A DNA stretch of 64,000 nucleotides from Prevotellaceae bacterium HUN156 (GTDB lineage: Bacteria; Bacteroidota; Bacteroidia; Bacteroidales; Bacteroidaceae), in NCBI GenBank assembly GCA_900119285.1, contig FPIT01000009.1, positions 62,001-126,000 on the forward strand, given 5' to 3'. Below are positions 1 through 9,769 of this stretch, piece by piece; within the stretch, counting starts at the first letter, position 1, and every line of letters starts with the position of its first letter. The notes under the pieces were generated by a model. The model searched no databases. It had not been told where the DNA came from and worked only from the letters and a program-made list of their open reading frames with translations. Both the position numbers and the translations under genes were made by a program.

Positions 1-1
1 T

Positions 2-2716
2 ACACCTCTCGTTATCATCGATGGCGTGAAGCGTCCTTCTAACAACGTACTGCCTTCAGAAATCGAACAGATTACCTTCTTGAAAGGTGCGCAGGCAGTA
101 GTTCTCTATGGTGCTAAAGGTGCTAAAGGTGCTATCGTAATCACTACTAAGCGTGGTAAGGTAGATGGCCTTCAGGTTACAGCGAATGCCAATACTGGCT
201 GGCACTTTGCTAAGGAATTCCCCGAGTACATCGGTTCTGCAGAGTATATGACGCTCTATAACGAGGCGCTCTATAACGATGCCCGTGGTCAGGGAAATGA
301 CCTTTCGAAGGTTTCCGGCTATTCTCAGCAGGAAATTTATAATCATGCTTTAGGCGCTAACCCTTATCGTTATCCCAATGTAAACTGGTATTCTGACGAG
401 TATGTACGTAAGGCATACAACCGTTCAGAGGGTACGTTGGAAATCCAGGGCGGTGGTACGCGTGCTCACTTCTATACGAACATCAACTACTATCGTGCTG
501 AGGATTTGATTAACTTCGGTCCTGCTAAGGATAATTATACCGATCGTTTTAGTGTACGTGGTAATGTGGACCTTCTTGTTAATAAATACGTTACAGGTTG
601 GGCTAATGTAAGTGCTACCTATTATAACGAGAACAAGAACAAGGGTGACTTCTGGAACGCTGCATCAACGATGCGACCAAACTTCCCACAGAATGCAGCT
701 CCATTGATTCCTATTAGCATGGTAGACCCCAATGCAAGCAAAGCATTGGCTACGCTCGGTAAATCTCTGAACCTGGTTGGCGGACAGTGGTTCCCCGGTG
801 GTGGTGCTGACAATGCGAAGACGAATGCCATTGCTGACTGCTACTTTGGTGGTGAGACGCAGGCTGTTAGTCGTCAGTTCCAGTTCGATGCGGGTATCAA
901 CTACGACATGAGCAAGTTTGTCAAGGGCTTGTCGTTCAAGACACTGTTCTCTATTGACTATGCAGCCAACTATAGCTTGGCATATAACAATAAGTATGGT
1001 CTGTTCCAACCCACATGGAGTAACTATAACACCGTTGATGCCATCGTTGCTCTGAAGCAAATGGACGATGAGGTTGTAACAGGTACAAAGACCATGTCTA
1101 ATACGAAATATCGTCAGACTATTACATGGAATGGTCATTTCGACTATGAGAATACCTTCGCTGGCAAACACCATGTAACAGGTATTTTGCTGGCAAATAT
1201 GTACACTACTACAGCCAGCGGTACATACCATCGTTATGCTAATGCCAACTTAGGCTTGCAAGCTGGTTACGACTATATGGGCCGCTACTTTGCTGAGGTC
1301 GGTTTGGCAGGTGTTCATTCTGCTCGTCTTCCTGAAGGAAATCGTGAGGCACTCTCACATACTTTCACTTTGGGTTGGAATCTTGCAAAGGAGAACTTCC
1401 TGAAGGATACGTTTGTTGACGATTTGATGTTGAGTGCATCATACAGCAATTTGAATGATGACGCTGATGTATATGTGGATAATCAAAATCCCGATTATGA
1501 AAACTACTACCTCTACGATGCAACATGGAAGGACGATGGTACAAGTTTCGCATGGGATGAAGGTGCGAATTCTGCCACTGCTACTTATTGTTCCGCTGGC
1601 AAGAATCCTGCTCTTGGTTATGTTCATCGCAAGGAATTCTCAGCAACCCTTCGTGGTTCGTTCTTCAATAAGTTAATTAGCGCAGAGCTGACCTATTTTA
1701 ATACTGACATGGATGGCTATATTAGTCCAGACCCAACTCTATATCCTTCACACCTGAAGGGAGGTATTAGTAGTGGTCAGTTCGCGGCACGTTATAACGC
1801 TAACACCGCAAATCGTAGAGGACTTGACTTCAGCATTAAAGCTCAGAAGCAGTTTGGAAAGGTGCATGCAGAACTCGGTTTCGTAGGTACTTATCTCCAG
1901 ACTGAATGGAAGAAATATGATGAAATTGCATCAGATAATTCTCCTTGGCTGAACACTAAAAAGCAACTGATGCATGAGGGTACACCTCTTGACGCTATTC
2001 TGGGATATAGATGCATAGGTGTTTACACCATTGATGACTTTAATGTGGTTACCGATGATAAAGGAATTACTAAATACACTTTGAAGGAGTTGGTTCCTGG
2101 TGTGAAGAACCCCTATGCAGTTGGTGGTACAGTAATGCCTGGTGACCTGAAGTATGAAGATGTAAATGGTGATGGTAAAATTAATGTTTTTGATCAGGTA
2201 GAATTAGGCAAGTCTGGTACTTATGGCGCTCCACTTACATTGGGTGTAAACCTCACGCTGAAGTACAAGAACTGGACGCTCTTCGTAGTAGGTAACGGTC
2301 AGTTCGGTGCTTATGCCATGGCAAACGGAAGTTACTATTACATGTCTGGAAATGCTAAGTATTCTGTCAATGTGCGCGACCATTACCAGTATACCTATGA
2401 TGAGAATGGTGTTATCAACGGTTTCGTAAATGACAATGCCACACATCCTCGTCTGAGTGTTACTAACTCAGCAAGCAATGGAGTTGCCTCTACCTACTGG
2501 ATGTATAGCACAGACCGCTTCAACCTTCGTAAGGTACAGTTGACCTACGACTTCCCTGCTGAGATGTTCAAGGGCACTCCTGTAAAGGCACTCTCTGTTT
2601 ATGTAAACGGAAATGACCTCCTCACAATTGCGAAGAATCGTAAGATTATGGAGACCAGTGTTGGTTATGCACCACAGACACGTTTCTATAATCTTGGTGT
2701 TAAGGTAACTCTTTAA
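2..2716 (+). CDS. SusC/RagA-like TonB-dependent outer-membrane receptor, 5' truncated
   Basis: The reading frame is open from base 2, so the start lies outside the window; 904 residues are visible. The first residues (PLVIIDGVKR) and the motif YGAKGAKGAIVITTKRGK belong to the plug domain of SusC-like receptors, and the rest is a long beta-barrel ending in an aromatic-rich strand (FYNLGVKVTL). The missing part should hold the signal peptide, the carboxypeptidase-like domain and the TonB box. SusC proteins pair with SusD to import oligosaccharides across the outer membrane with TonB energy. The SusD gene follows after 12 bp, and downstream enzymes point to xylo-oligosaccharides as cargo (inference). 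An internal GTG at 26 is in frame but is not the start, because the plug motif begins before it. Confidence 0.95.
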   Translation, partial: TPLVIIDGVKRPSNNVLPSEIEQITFLKGAQAVVLYGAKGAKGAIVITTKRGKVDGLQVTANANTGWHFAKEFPEYIGSAEYMTLYNEALYNDARGQGNDLSKVSGYSQQEIYNHALGANPYRYPNVNWYSDEYVRKAYNRSEGTLEIQGGGTRAHFYTNINYYRAEDLINFGPAKDNYTDRFSVRGNVDLLVNKYVTGWANVSATYYNENKNKGDFWNAASTMRPNFPQNAAPLIPISMVDPNASKALATLGKSLNLVGGQWFPGGGADNAKTNAIADCYFGGETQAVSRQFQFDAGINYDMSKFVKGLSFKTLFSIDYAANYSLAYNNKYGLFQPTWSNYNTVDAIVALKQMDDEVVTGTKTMSNTKYRQTITWNGHFDYENTFAGKHHVTGILLANMYTTTASGTYHRYANANLGLQAGYDYMGRYFAEVGLAGVHSARLPEGNREALSHTFTLGWNLAKENFLKDTFVDDLMLSASYSNLNDDADVYVDNQNPDYENYYLYDATWKDDGTSFAWDEGANSATATYCSAGKNPALGYVHRKEFSATLRGSFFNKLISAELTYFNTDMDGYISPDPTLYPSHLKGGISSGQFAARYNANTANRRGLDFSIKAQKQFGKVHAELGFVGTYLQTEWKKYDEIASDNSPWLNTKKQLMHEGTPLDAILGYRCIGVYTIDDFNVVTDDKGITKYTLKELVPGVKNPYAVGGTVMPGDLKYEDVNGDGKINVFDQVELGKSGTYGAPLTLGVNLTLKYKNWTLFVVGNGQFGAYAMANGSYYYMSGNAKYSVNVRDHYQYTYDENGVINGFVNDNATHPRLSVTNSASNGVASTYWMYSTDRFNLRKVQLTYDFPAEMFKGTPVKALSVYVNGNDLLTIAKNRKIMETSVGYAPQTRFYNLGVKVTL

Positions 2717-2728
2717 ATATACAAGACA

Positions 2729-4558
2729 ATGAAGAAAAAGAATATAATATATTGTTTGACTGCTCTCTTGGCTTTCAGTTCTTGTGAGGACATGTTCGAG
2801 CCTGCAAAAGAGAACACACGACAGTTGGAGACTCTGACTCAGGAGTCGAACTATATATATGGCCTGTTGATTAATGCCTATAATCATCTTCCATATAAGA
2901 CAACAACCACGACTGATGTCGCTACTGATGATGCTGCGACGAATGTAAGCGGTGATACTTATAAGAGGATGGCGACTGGTGAGTGGAGATCAGATAATGA
3001 TCCGATGTCTCAGTGGAATGCTTGTAAGGAGGGTGTTCAGTATGCCAACCTCTTCCTGAGGTATGTCAACGATGTAAAATGGGCTCCAAGTGCCGTTTCA
3101 AAGCAGCAGATGTACATTGACCGTTTGACGGGTGAAGCACTGGGTCTTCGTGCCATATTCTATTACCATCTGATTCAGGCTCATGGTGGCTATGCAGAGG
3201 ATGGTGTTCTCTATGGTGTGCCCTTGTTGACAGAGCCAGAAGATATGAGCTCTAACTACAACCAGCCACGTGCTACTTTTGCAGACTGCGTAAAACAGAT
3301 TTTTACTGATTGCGATGCAGCAGCAAAATTGCTCCCCGCGCAGTATAAGGATCTTGCTGATGAAGAGGATATTCCTCAGAAGTATAAGGATCTTGGTGCA
3401 CAGCTTTCAGGTTATAACTATGTCTTCGGTAACATGGCAAGGAACTTGGTTACCGCTAAGGTTGTTCAGGCAGTGAAAGCACAGACAGCCTTGTTGGCTG
3501 CAAGTCCCGCTTTCCGTGCACAGAGTGGTGTCACTTCTGCAGAGGCTGCTAAGATTTGCGCTGAAGTGCTGAAAGATGTTGAGTTTGACCCAGAGGGCAA
3601 TATATGGTACAAAAATGGAGAAAAGTTGGCTTCGAGTACCTCAGTAATTCCTGAAATCCTTTGGCGTGCAGACTGGGATAAAGGCAGTTCTTCTCAGGAG
3701 GTTGACAACTTCCCACCATCTCTGTGGGGTTCTGGAAAAGTGAACCCTTCTCAGAATCTGGTAGATGCTTTCCCTATGGCTAATGGTTATCCTATCTCCG
3801 ATGCCAGATCAGGATATGATAAGCAGGATCCTTATGCAAACCGTGACCCACGTCTTTCTGACGATGTTATTTATAATGGTGCTACGTTTAAAGAAGTCGA
3901 AATTGTTACGGGAACCTATGCTAGTAGCTCCGAAAGCGCTGACCACAAAATAAAGGCTGGAAATAAAGATAATATTAATAATACTGGTACTCAACATACG
4001 GTGACAGGTTATTATCTGAAGAAGTTGCTTCGTGAAGATGCAGGCGGATCTCTGACTTCAACTTCAGCTGCTAATGCGCCTCATATCTACCCACGTATCC
4101 GTTATACGGAGTTGTTCTTAGCTTATGCTGAAGCTGCCAACGATGCATGGGGACCCAAGGTTGATGGTGCAGGTTTAGGTCTTTCTGCTTACGATGTCAT
4201 TAAGATGATTCGTCAGCGTGCAGGAATCGGAGTTGACAATGGCGACCCCTATCTCGAGGAGTGCGCAGGCTCTCAGGATAAGATGACAGAACTGATTCGC
4301 AATGAGCGTCGTATTGAACTTTGCTTTGAGAATAAGCGTTTCTGGGATATCCGTCGTTGGCAGTTGCCCCTTGACGAAACGGTAAAAGGTGTCCAGATTG
4401 ATAAGATCGATGAGAATCTGGAAGCAGTACCTGAGAACCTGACCTATACGTTTATCAATGTTGAGACTCGTCCATACGAGCCTTACCAAAACTTTGGTCC
4501 TATTCCCTATACCGAAGTGCGCAACTGGAATGCACTCAAGCAGAACAAGGGATGGTAA
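2729..4558 (+). CDS. SusD/RagB-like glycan-binding lipoprotein
   Basis: This 609-residue protein starts with a lipoprotein signal peptide whose lipobox (AFSSC) puts the lipidated Cys at residue 19. The C-terminal part has the SusD-family signature around NERRIELCFENKRFWDIRRW, and the N-terminal part (QLETLTQESNYIYGLLINAYNHL) fits the helical TPR-like scaffold. SusD proteins sit on the cell surface as a lid on the SusC barrel and bind the glycan. It lies 12 bp downstream of the SusC-like gene, so the two are almost certainly cotranscribed and form one complex. Xylan specificity is inferred from the locus. Confidence 0.95.
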   Translation: MKKKNIIYCLTALLAFSSCEDMFEPAKENTRQLETLTQESNYIYGLLINAYNHLPYKTTTTTDVATDDAATNVSGDTYKRMATGEWRSDNDPMSQWNACKEGVQYANLFLRYVNDVKWAPSAVSKQQMYIDRLTGEALGLRAIFYYHLIQAHGGYAEDGVLYGVPLLTEPEDMSSNYNQPRATFADCVKQIFTDCDAAAKLLPAQYKDLADEEDIPQKYKDLGAQLSGYNYVFGNMARNLVTAKVVQAVKAQTALLAASPAFRAQSGVTSAEAAKICAEVLKDVEFDPEGNIWYKNGEKLASSTSVIPEILWRADWDKGSSSQEVDNFPPSLWGSGKVNPSQNLVDAFPMANGYPISDARSGYDKQDPYANRDPRLSDDVIYNGATFKEVEIVTGTYASSSESADHKIKAGNKDNINNTGTQHTVTGYYLKKLLREDAGGSLTSTSAANAPHIYPRIRYTELFLAYAEAANDAWGPKVDGAGLGLSAYDVIKMIRQRAGIGVDNGDPYLEECAGSQDKMTELIRNERRIELCFENKRFWDIRRWQLPLDETVKGVQIDKIDENLEAVPENLTYTFINVETRPYEPYQNFGPIPYTEVRNWNALKQNKGW

Positions 4559-4598
4559 GAAAGTTGAAAGATGAAAATTGAAAGTTTAAAGATAAACA

Positions 4599-5744
4599 AT
4601 GATGAAACTTAAAAAATATATTTATGGTGTAGCCCTGGGAGCCCTTTCTCTCACATTTGCAGCTTGCTACAATGCAGATAAGGACTTCCCTGACTACGAA
4701 GGAGGCACGAAAGCCTACTTCGCCTATCAGAACCCTGTGCGTACCCTCATATTGGGTAATGACATCTATGATAACTCGCTCGATAAGGCACACAAGTGCC
4801 GTATCTGGGCTACCATGGGTGGTGCCTATAAGGGACGTAATGGTGTGGTGAACTTTATCGTTGATGAGTCGCTTTGTGATAATCTTTGGTTCCTGGATGA
4901 TGGTGGATACACATCTCAGCGCGTGCTTCCAATGCCAACCAATTATTATACACTCTTGTCAAACGTTATTCCTTACAATAGCGATACTCGTGGCTATGTT
5001 GAGGTGCAGTTCACTGATGAGTTCTTCAAAGATCCCGAAGCAATTCATAATACCTATGTCATTCCCCTCCGAATGACAGGCGCCTCTGGTATTGATGCGA
5101 TTCTTTCTGGTACTCCCAACGTGGAGTCTCCAGTTCGAACCAATGCACAGGACTGGACAGTGCTCCCTATGGACTATGTGCTCTACTGCGTCAAGTATAT
5201 GAATCCATGGCAGGGTAAATATATCCGTCGTGGTGTGGATGTCGTAACAGAGGAAGGCAAAGAGCCTGCAACAATTGTTCGCAAGGACTTCACTCTTTAC
5301 AACTCTGACATCGAGCATTATAGCAAGATGGATCCTTCAAACCCTGTCAACCAGTATGACGAGGTTTGTGGTATTACCACAGTGAACATGACCAAGGCTC
5401 TCTTCCCTGTATCATTCAAAACCTCTACTGGTGCTTCTATCCAGTGTAACCTGATTCTTACCTTTGATGGTGACAACTGTACCATCAGTACTGATGATGA
5501 GGGCGTAACTGCTACTGGTAATGGTGAGTTCATTACGAAGGGTACTGCGCGCAAGGAATACAAGGACTACCAGTGGGGAAGCAACAATGGACAGCCTGTT
5601 CAGCGTGATATCCTCCGCTTGGCTTACAATGTTAACTTCGCTGACAAGAATATCCAGGTTTCTACTAACGACACACTGGTTGTTCAGACTCGCGAGTCTA
5701 ACAAGAGAGAGTGGTTTGATTACAAATATGAAGTTAAAGAATAG
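4599..5744 (+). CDS. DUF1735-type surface lipoprotein of the SusC/D operon
   Basis: This 381-residue protein has a lipoprotein signal peptide with lipobox TFAAC. The first half (residues about 45-165) has the features of the DUF1735 (BT_3987-like) domain: a Tyr-rich strand region followed by a YVEVQFTDEFF and NTYVIPLRMTG pattern. The second half (PWQGKYIRRG onwards, ending REWFDYKYEVKE) looks like the lipocalin-like or DUF5627-type C-terminal region often joined to DUF1735. Such proteins follow SusD genes in many Bacteroidota loci and are taken to be surface glycan-binding proteins. The start was placed at the first of two adjacent ATG codons (4599 and 4602); either is possible. The 40 bp gap before it carries purine-rich GAAAGTTGAAAG-type repeats. 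Confidence 0.8.
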   Translation: MMKLKKYIYGVALGALSLTFAACYNADKDFPDYEGGTKAYFAYQNPVRTLILGNDIYDNSLDKAHKCRIWATMGGAYKGRNGVVNFIVDESLCDNLWFLDDGGYTSQRVLPMPTNYYTLLSNVIPYNSDTRGYVEVQFTDEFFKDPEAIHNTYVIPLRMTGASGIDAILSGTPNVESPVRTNAQDWTVLPMDYVLYCVKYMNPWQGKYIRRGVDVVTEEGKEPATIVRKDFTLYNSDIEHYSKMDPSNPVNQYDEVCGITTVNMTKALFPVSFKTSTGASIQCNLILTFDGDNCTISTDDEGVTATGNGEFITKGTARKEYKDYQWGSNNGQPVQRDILRLAYNVNFADKNIQVSTNDTLVVQTRESNKREWFDYKYEVKE

Positions 5745-5755
5745 GAGACTCAGAT

Positions 5756-7405
5756 ATGAATAAGATTTTTAGAAACAGTCTCTTGATGTTGGCTGCAGGA
5801 ACATTTGTAGCTTCTTGCGCAGACTATAATGATTTGGGAGGCTTTAAGGCTGACCCCGATCCTACCTATGAAATGCCATACGCTGACTTGAATCCTGTCA
5901 AGACATACATTGATAAGGCAAACTATCCTAATATGTCTATTGACGCTTCTATTCAGTTGAAAGAATTTAATAAGCAGGCTTTGAATCACACAGCTGCCAT
6001 CACCAACTTTGAAGGTGTTGACTTCGGCTATTCTTTCATGCCAGCAGATTATGTGAGCAAAAAGGGCTACATGAACTTCATGGACTTGAAGGAAGCTCTT
6101 AACCATATCTCAGAGATTGGTGCTAATGTGTATGGTTGTCCTATCGTTAGTAGTGATAAACAGGCTGATGACTGGTTCTCAACGCTGACTGCTCCTATCG
6201 AAGTTCAGGTACTGCCTGTTGATGATAAGGAGGTTGACTACTCTACAGCGACAGAATTCACTGGTCATGCAGATCGTGGTAAACCTACTATCGAAGTAAA
6301 TTACGATGATAAGGGTAATGCTCTAAAAATTCCCAAAAGATCAAAAGTCAATATTATCGAAGACTTCGATATTGATCCATTGGGATATTACACTGTCACT
6401 TTCACTGTGAAGAGTGATTACTCGAAAGAAGAAAACATTAACTGTACTTTCTCTGGTACTAAGGTGATGTCTGGTAAAGAAGCTAGAAAGTACACCATCA
6501 GGCCTAATGCTTGGCAAACCATTAAAGTGGAAGCCGCTCCTGCAGAAGGTGTGACAAAAGGTTATCTGATGATTGAGGGTAACTTGAATGCCGTTCTTTA
6601 TGTTCGCAATGTCAAGGTGTCTCACACTCCTGATAACCACCGTGACCAGACTGCAGAAGAAATTAAGGATACCATTACTTATGCTATTAATAAGTGGTGT
6701 GATGGTCTGATGGAGGCTAATGCTGGACGTATCAAGTCATTCGACTTGATTGATAGACCATTAGATACTAAGTCTCTTGAGGAGAATCCTGACATCTTCG
6801 ATCTGAAGCACGCTACTGATAAGATTCTCTGGCAGGATATCTTTGGCAGCGAAGAGTACGCTCCTGTTGTATCTAAGGCTGCAAGTGCTGCATTTGCAAA
6901 GCATGGTGGTGACCTTGCAGAACTGAAGTTCTTTATCAATGAGACAGGACTGGAAAATCAGAAGAAGTTTGAGAGTCTTAAATATTGGATGAATATCTGG
7001 GAGGCAAAGGGTGCCAAGATTGATGGTATCAATGCAGAACTGAATCTTAGCTATAGCGAGGATGAGGCAACCCAGACTGAAAATGAGACAACACTCAATA
7101 CACTTCTTGAGAACTTGGCATCAACAGGCAAGCTGGTTCGCCTCTACAACTTCGATATCAAGTACTATGATGCTGATGGCGCTACAGTAAGTGCGACAAG
7201 CATTACGTCAGAGCAACGTCAGAAGTTGGCAGATTACTATGCTAAAGTCATCAAGGCTTACATGACCAAGATCCCAAGCAATCAGCAGGTTGGTATCTCT
7301 AAGGGTAGTTTGTATGATACAAGTGACCCTGTAGGTCTTTGGACTAAAGACTGGGTGCGCAATGCTACCTACGAGGCATTCTGTAAGGCGCTGAGTGGAA
7401 AGTAA
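5756..7405 (+). CDS. GH10-like lipoprotein with both catalytic glutamates replaced; probable xylan-binding protein
   Basis: This 549-residue protein has a lipoprotein signal peptide (Cys 21). Its order of motifs follows GH10 xylanases, with a beta-sandwich CBM4/22-like insert at about residues 165-290 inside the GH10 fold, as in Bacteroidota Xyn10C-type enzymes. The catalytic motifs are changed. The acid/base motif WDVVNE of the GH10-CE1 protein in this window corresponds to FDLIDR (329-334), so Asn-Glu becomes Asp-Arg. The nucleophile motif TELDI corresponds to YNFDI (464-468), so Glu becomes Asn465. GHCLMWHSQ corresponds to GCPIVSSDK (127-135), losing the His. The fold match is mine by eye. 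I infer a surface xylan-binding role with SusC/SusD rather than hydrolysis. It is the last gene before a long hairpin. Confidence 0.75.
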   Translation: MNKIFRNSLLMLAAGTFVASCADYNDLGGFKADPDPTYEMPYADLNPVKTYIDKANYPNMSIDASIQLKEFNKQALNHTAAITNFEGVDFGYSFMPADYVSKKGYMNFMDLKEALNHISEIGANVYGCPIVSSDKQADDWFSTLTAPIEVQVLPVDDKEVDYSTATEFTGHADRGKPTIEVNYDDKGNALKIPKRSKVNIIEDFDIDPLGYYTVTFTVKSDYSKEENINCTFSGTKVMSGKEARKYTIRPNAWQTIKVEAAPAEGVTKGYLMIEGNLNAVLYVRNVKVSHTPDNHRDQTAEEIKDTITYAINKWCDGLMEANAGRIKSFDLIDRPLDTKSLEENPDIFDLKHATDKILWQDIFGSEEYAPVVSKAASAAFAKHGGDLAELKFFINETGLENQKKFESLKYWMNIWEAKGAKIDGINAELNLSYSEDEATQTENETTLNTLLENLASTGKLVRLYNFDIKYYDADGATVSATSITSEQRQKLADYYAKVIKAYMTKIPSNQQVGISKGSLYDTSDPVGLWTKDWVRNATYEAFCKALSGK

Positions 7406-7420
7406 GAAAAATGAACTGAC

Positions 7421-7468
7421 AGATAATTGCCAGTGAACAAGAGGAAACTTTTTTCCTGGCAATTATCT
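7421..7468 (+). terminator. Long hairpin after the SusC/D operon
   Basis: A perfect 13-bp inverted repeat (AGATAATTGCCAG at 7421-7433 and its complement at 7456-7468) with a smaller AGGAAA/TTTCCT hairpin inside the loop. The run of T after it is weak, so it may be a terminator, a processing site or an mRNA-stabilising element that sets lower or separate expression for the next gene. I see no TAnnTTTG promoter in the 70 bp before the next gene. Confidence 0.6.
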
Positions 7469-7540
7469 TTCAAATAACTCTTAAATAACATAATTAATTT
7501 TTTTATTCACTTTATTCTATTAATCTAAATTATTTCTATT

Positions 7541-9769
7541 ATGAAGAAATTATTTACACTTGTTGCTCTCTTGGCTATGTTCCTGGGAGCAAATGCACAA
7601 GGTGGTAAGTGGGTAGAAGTCTATTCAATTGACTACTCTACTTACAATGGCTTCCCATTCTATGTGATGGGTTATGTACCAGAGTTTGATAATGGTTGTA
7701 TGACCGACTTCGGTGCAATGTATGGATACTTGAACGATGAAGACTTCGCAAAAGGTGGAGACTTCACAGAAGTTGGTATGGTTGGTACATACCACAAGGT
7801 TCAGTATAATTCTCCCTCATGGCACCAGTATTTCATTGCTGACAACATTCCAACCAAAATTGCAGGCAAGTATAAAGTAATTGCAAATGTAAAAGCTACC
7901 GCAGCTTGCACTATCAACGTCAACATGGGTTGGAGTTGGAGTGAAGACCCTGCAAGTGCTTCTGTATCTATCCCTGGAGATACTGAATTCCAGGAGGTAG
8001 AATGGCAGTACGCATCTGTTAATGGTTCTTCTTGTAACCTCGTTGCTCAGCCTGGTACAGTAACTGAAACCATCGAGTGGCAGAGCCTGAAGGTTTATGA
8101 GTGGCAGAAAGAAGGTCAGAGAGAAAAGGTATGGCTTGAGGACATCGAAAATGGTGATGCAGAAACTCCTTGGGGTGACCTCGCTAACGTAAAGTACAAC
8201 GATCAGGAGAATAACTTCAAGGTTTGCGCTTGGTCTAAGGAGAGAATGGTTAATCCAAATGAAGACGGTGGTTGGGATCCTTTCCCCGCAAGCATCGAAG
8301 TAGATCCTGATAACGATGCAAATCACGTATTCGTATGTCATGGTAAGGCTGCTATCACTGAGGGTGATGCTGCTGCATGGGATAACCAGTTCTGGATTCA
8401 GTCTAAGCATGCTTGGAAGGCTGGTACTTCTCTGAAGATTAAGTTCCGCTATAAGGCTTCTAAGGAAGTTACTTGTCAGACTCAGATTCACAAACAGAAT
8501 CCTTCTGACTATCTGATTTGGCACGCTATCGGTGATATGTCATTCACTGAGACTTGGCAGACCTTTGATAAGACTATCACCATGGGTGATGATATGAACG
8601 GTGGTTGGTCAGTTGCATTCAACTTGAATTCTTCTGATAAGGATGCTATTGACTTCTACTTCGATGACCTCTCTTGGCAGTACCTGAAACTCGATGAGGG
8701 TTACTTCGTTTCTGGTATTAACTCTAAGACTACTACATCTTACGATGATTTGGACAATGCTATTCCATTCGAAGAGACCTCTGAGGGCCTTGTAGCTGTT
8801 GTTGGTGAGGAAGGCAAACCCGCTACTCATGTTGACCAGGTAATGATTTCTACAACTCGTGGTGATGATCAGGCATTCATGGGCGCTACTCTGAAGCCTA
8901 CTGGCAAGATTCACGATGATCCTGAAGAGTGGCAGGAGTATGTATCTTCTACCAATGCAAGATTGGATCTCCCTGGTCTTGGTGCTTGGAAGATTGTTCT
9001 TGATGTTGAGTACTCATCTATTTCATTCGATATGATTGATGGTGTTCCTTATGATGAGCCAGATCCCGTTGCAATCTATACCTATGCTGACGAAATCGTT
9101 GTAAATGGTCTGGAGCGTGATGACCTGAAGGATAGCAAGGGTCAGGATGGTACTATTACTGTAAGAGAGGAAGCTGATGATCCTGCAGGTGTAGAAGTAG
9201 GTGGCGAAGGCCACAATGGTGAGGCTTGGGATAACCAGTTCTTCATCAAGGCTAACCGTGCTCTGAAGAAGGGTGAGGTAACTAAGCTCGCGTTCAACTA
9301 TATGTGCTCTGTTGAAGAGGCTAAGACTACTACACAGTGCCACGGCGAGAATCCTGGTGACTACAAGCACTACGCTGCTATTGGTGATGTAACCTTCACA
9401 AACGATTGGCAGCCATTCGAGCAGGAGTTCACTGTTCCTGAACAGGCTGACGGTATGTGGAACATTGCCTTCAATATGGCAGAGATAAAGGAGGCTTGTG
9501 TTTACCAGATTAAGGACGTTCAGTGGTATATCTACGACGCTTCTCTTGATGCTGGTCTGACTACAGAGAACCTGATTAGTGGTGGTGCTAACTTCTTCGT
9601 TAAGGAAGGTGCAGGTACAACTCCTCGTCAGTGGGAAGCTGCTGGCATCAACAACGTAGTTAATAAGAAGGCTACTTCTAACGTAACTTACAACCTCGCT
9701 GGTCAGCGTGTTTCTAAGGACTTTAAGGGTATCGTTGTTAAGAACGGCCAGAAGTTCATGAATAAGTAA
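7541..9769 (+). CDS. Secreted protein of repeated CBM-like beta-sandwich domains with C-terminal tail
   Basis: This 742-residue protein has a classical signal peptide ending ANAQ. I see no catalytic motif. Two copies of one domain are clear: about 260-390 (AAWDNQFWIQSKHAWKAGTS ... GDMSFTETWQTFDKTITM ... NGGWSVAFNL) and about 560-685 (EAWDNQFFIKANRALKKGE ... GDVTFTNDWQPFEQEFTV ... DGMWNIAFNM). These resemble CBM4/9/22-type beta-sandwiches. A third, more divergent sandwich occupies about 90-195. The C-terminus (YNLAGQRV ... KGIVVKNGQKFMNK) is a short tail also seen on three other secreted proteins here. Position next to the SusC/D operon suggests a xylan-binding role, but no family can be named with certainty. 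Gene ends inside a 34-bp direct repeat. Confidence 0.7.
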   Translation: MKKLFTLVALLAMFLGANAQGGKWVEVYSIDYSTYNGFPFYVMGYVPEFDNGCMTDFGAMYGYLNDEDFAKGGDFTEVGMVGTYHKVQYNSPSWHQYFIADNIPTKIAGKYKVIANVKATAACTINVNMGWSWSEDPASASVSIPGDTEFQEVEWQYASVNGSSCNLVAQPGTVTETIEWQSLKVYEWQKEGQREKVWLEDIENGDAETPWGDLANVKYNDQENNFKVCAWSKERMVNPNEDGGWDPFPASIEVDPDNDANHVFVCHGKAAITEGDAAAWDNQFWIQSKHAWKAGTSLKIKFRYKASKEVTCQTQIHKQNPSDYLIWHAIGDMSFTETWQTFDKTITMGDDMNGGWSVAFNLNSSDKDAIDFYFDDLSWQYLKLDEGYFVSGINSKTTTSYDDLDNAIPFEETSEGLVAVVGEEGKPATHVDQVMISTTRGDDQAFMGATLKPTGKIHDDPEEWQEYVSSTNARLDLPGLGAWKIVLDVEYSSISFDMIDGVPYDEPDPVAIYTYADEIVVNGLERDDLKDSKGQDGTITVREEADDPAGVEVGGEGHNGEAWDNQFFIKANRALKKGEVTKLAFNYMCSVEEAKTTTQCHGENPGDYKHYAAIGDVTFTNDWQPFEQEFTVPEQADGMWNIAFNMAEIKEACVYQIKDVQWYIYDASLDAGLTTENLISGGANFFVKEGAGTTPRQWEAAGINNVVNKKATSNVTYNLAGQRVSKDFKGIVVKNGQKFMNK

